DNA from: Alteromonadaceae bacterium
Lineage (GTDB): Bacteria; Pseudomonadota; Gammaproteobacteria; Enterobacterales; Alteromonadaceae
Reading direction: 5' to 3'
Length of the DNA stretch: 64,000 nucleotides
NCBI GenBank assembly: GCA_013216015.1
Contig: JABSOI010000027.1
Span: 1 to 64,000, forward strand
The position numbers were made by a program, and so were the translations under genes. Below are positions 63,518 to 64,000 of the stretch, piece by piece; position 1 is the first letter of the stretch, and the number at the start of each line of letters is the position of its first letter. The notes under the pieces were generated by a model. That model saw only the letters and a program-made list of their open reading frames with translations. It was not told where the DNA came from and ran no database searches.

Positions 63518-64000
63518 ATGTTATCTATTAAAAAATTAGCACAGCTACCACCACAAATACGACAATATTTATTGGTTACTGCAAACTATTGGGCATTTAC
63601 CTTAACCGATGGCGCATTGCGTATGTTGGTTGTTTTGCATTTTTATAATTTAGGTTACAGTCCTTTAAATATTGCTCTGTTATTTCTATTTTATGAATTC
63701 TTCGGCGTAGTCACCAACCTCATCGGAGGCTGGCTGGGTGCTCATATCGGGTTAAATAAAACCATGAATATTGGATTAGGATTACAGGTTTTAGCATTAA
63801 GCATGTTACTTGTACCCGGCAGTATGTTAACCCTTTTTTGGGTAATGCTCGCTCAGGCAATATCGGGTATAGCAAAAGATCTGAATAAAATGAGCGCCAA
63901 AAGCTCTATAAAACTGTTGGTTCCTAAAGATTCCCAAGATAAACTTTATAAATGGGTGGCCGTATTAACGGGTTCCAAAAATACGTTAAAAGGTGTCGGC
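63518..64000 (+). CDS. arsJ: Organoarsenical efflux MFS transporter ArsJ (N-terminal part)
   Basis: An MFS transporter that exports 1-arseno-3-phosphoglycerate. 161 codons are inside the window and the gene runs off the right edge. The start MLSIKKLAQLPPQIRQYLLV leads into the first helix with NYWAFTLTDGALRMLVVLHF, the ArsJ opening, then FFGVVTNLIGGWLGAHIGLN and SGIAKDLNKMSAKSSIKLL, which I recognise from ArsJ proteins. At least four membrane helices are visible. The gap-arsJ order is diagnostic. Confidence 0.88.
   Translation, partial: MLSIKKLAQLPPQIRQYLLVTANYWAFTLTDGALRMLVVLHFYNLGYSPLNIALLFLFYEFFGVVTNLIGGWLGAHIGLNKTMNIGLGLQVLALSMLLVPGSMLTLFWVMLAQAISGIAKDLNKMSAKSSIKLLVPKDSQDKLYKWVAVLTGSKNTLKGVG

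Overview
The window is AT-rich gammaproteobacterial chromosome. The order of the core genes and the protein sequences point to the Alteromonadales, most likely a member of the Colwelliaceae (Colwellia, Thalassotalea or a relative). That placement is an inference from gene content: no rRNA gene body lies inside the window, only the leader of one. Most genes are housekeeping genes on the minus strand. They are separated by several families of short inverted-repeat elements of about 160 to 270 bp, many of which sit exactly where conserved operons have been opened.

Layout. 1-420: tandem promoters and boxA leader of an rRNA operon that reads leftwards out of the window. 648-7928: clpB, pgeF, rluD, bamD, glnB and nadE. 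8136-15502: a five-gene unit (membrane-fusion protein, ABC ATPase, double FtsX-type permease, sigma54-type response regulator, NtrY-like kinase) with a well-formed sigma54 promoter in front. 16191-16505: an IS91-type transposase remnant. 16755-21511: metA-metH. 22184-30318: recA with a LexA box, mutS, rpoS, nlpD, a YqaA-type membrane protein, pcm and surE. 30348-35992: a 5.6 kb islet between surE and truD, bounded by a 20-bp exact direct repeat. It carries a Phd/RelE-type toxin-antitoxin pair, a YheT-like hydrolase, two small exported proteins and an AraC regulator broken by one stop codon. 35944-39541: truD, ispF, ispD, ftsB and an unknown gene.

40357-45140: two paralogous secreted M28 aminopeptidases with PPC domains, with the 3' stub of a third copy between them. 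45728-46657: a doubly damaged flavin monooxygenase gene. 46949-48367: a lone ATPase with a DUF234/nuclease-like tail behind a consensus promoter overlapped by an inverted repeat. 48673-50239: a zntR-like regulator and an SO_0444-type metal exporter, with a stretched MerR-type promoter. 50349-57345: eno, pyrG, a DUF4202 gene, a YbaN-family gene, an M17 aminopeptidase and a CDF transporter with an altered metal motif. 57346-58181: a graveyard of repeats and a truncated gene. 58326-63408: a LacI-family regulator, tmcA, a PA3496-like small gene and an ArsJ-associated gap. From 63518 the window ends inside arsJ.

How the genes work together. Stress and repair genes (clpB, recA, mutS, rpoS, pcm, surE), methionine synthesis (metA-metH), isoprenoid synthesis (ispD-ispF) and glycolysis (eno) are ordinary. 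The accessory content is about export and metals: the sigma54-controlled efflux unit, Zn/Cd/Cu export, a CDF protein, and the gap-arsJ pair that makes and exports 1-arseno-3-phosphoglycerate. No CRISPR array, tRNA, complete insertion sequence or prophage is visible. The best candidates for something not yet described are the sigma54-linked ADOP-like efflux unit and the truD/surE islet.
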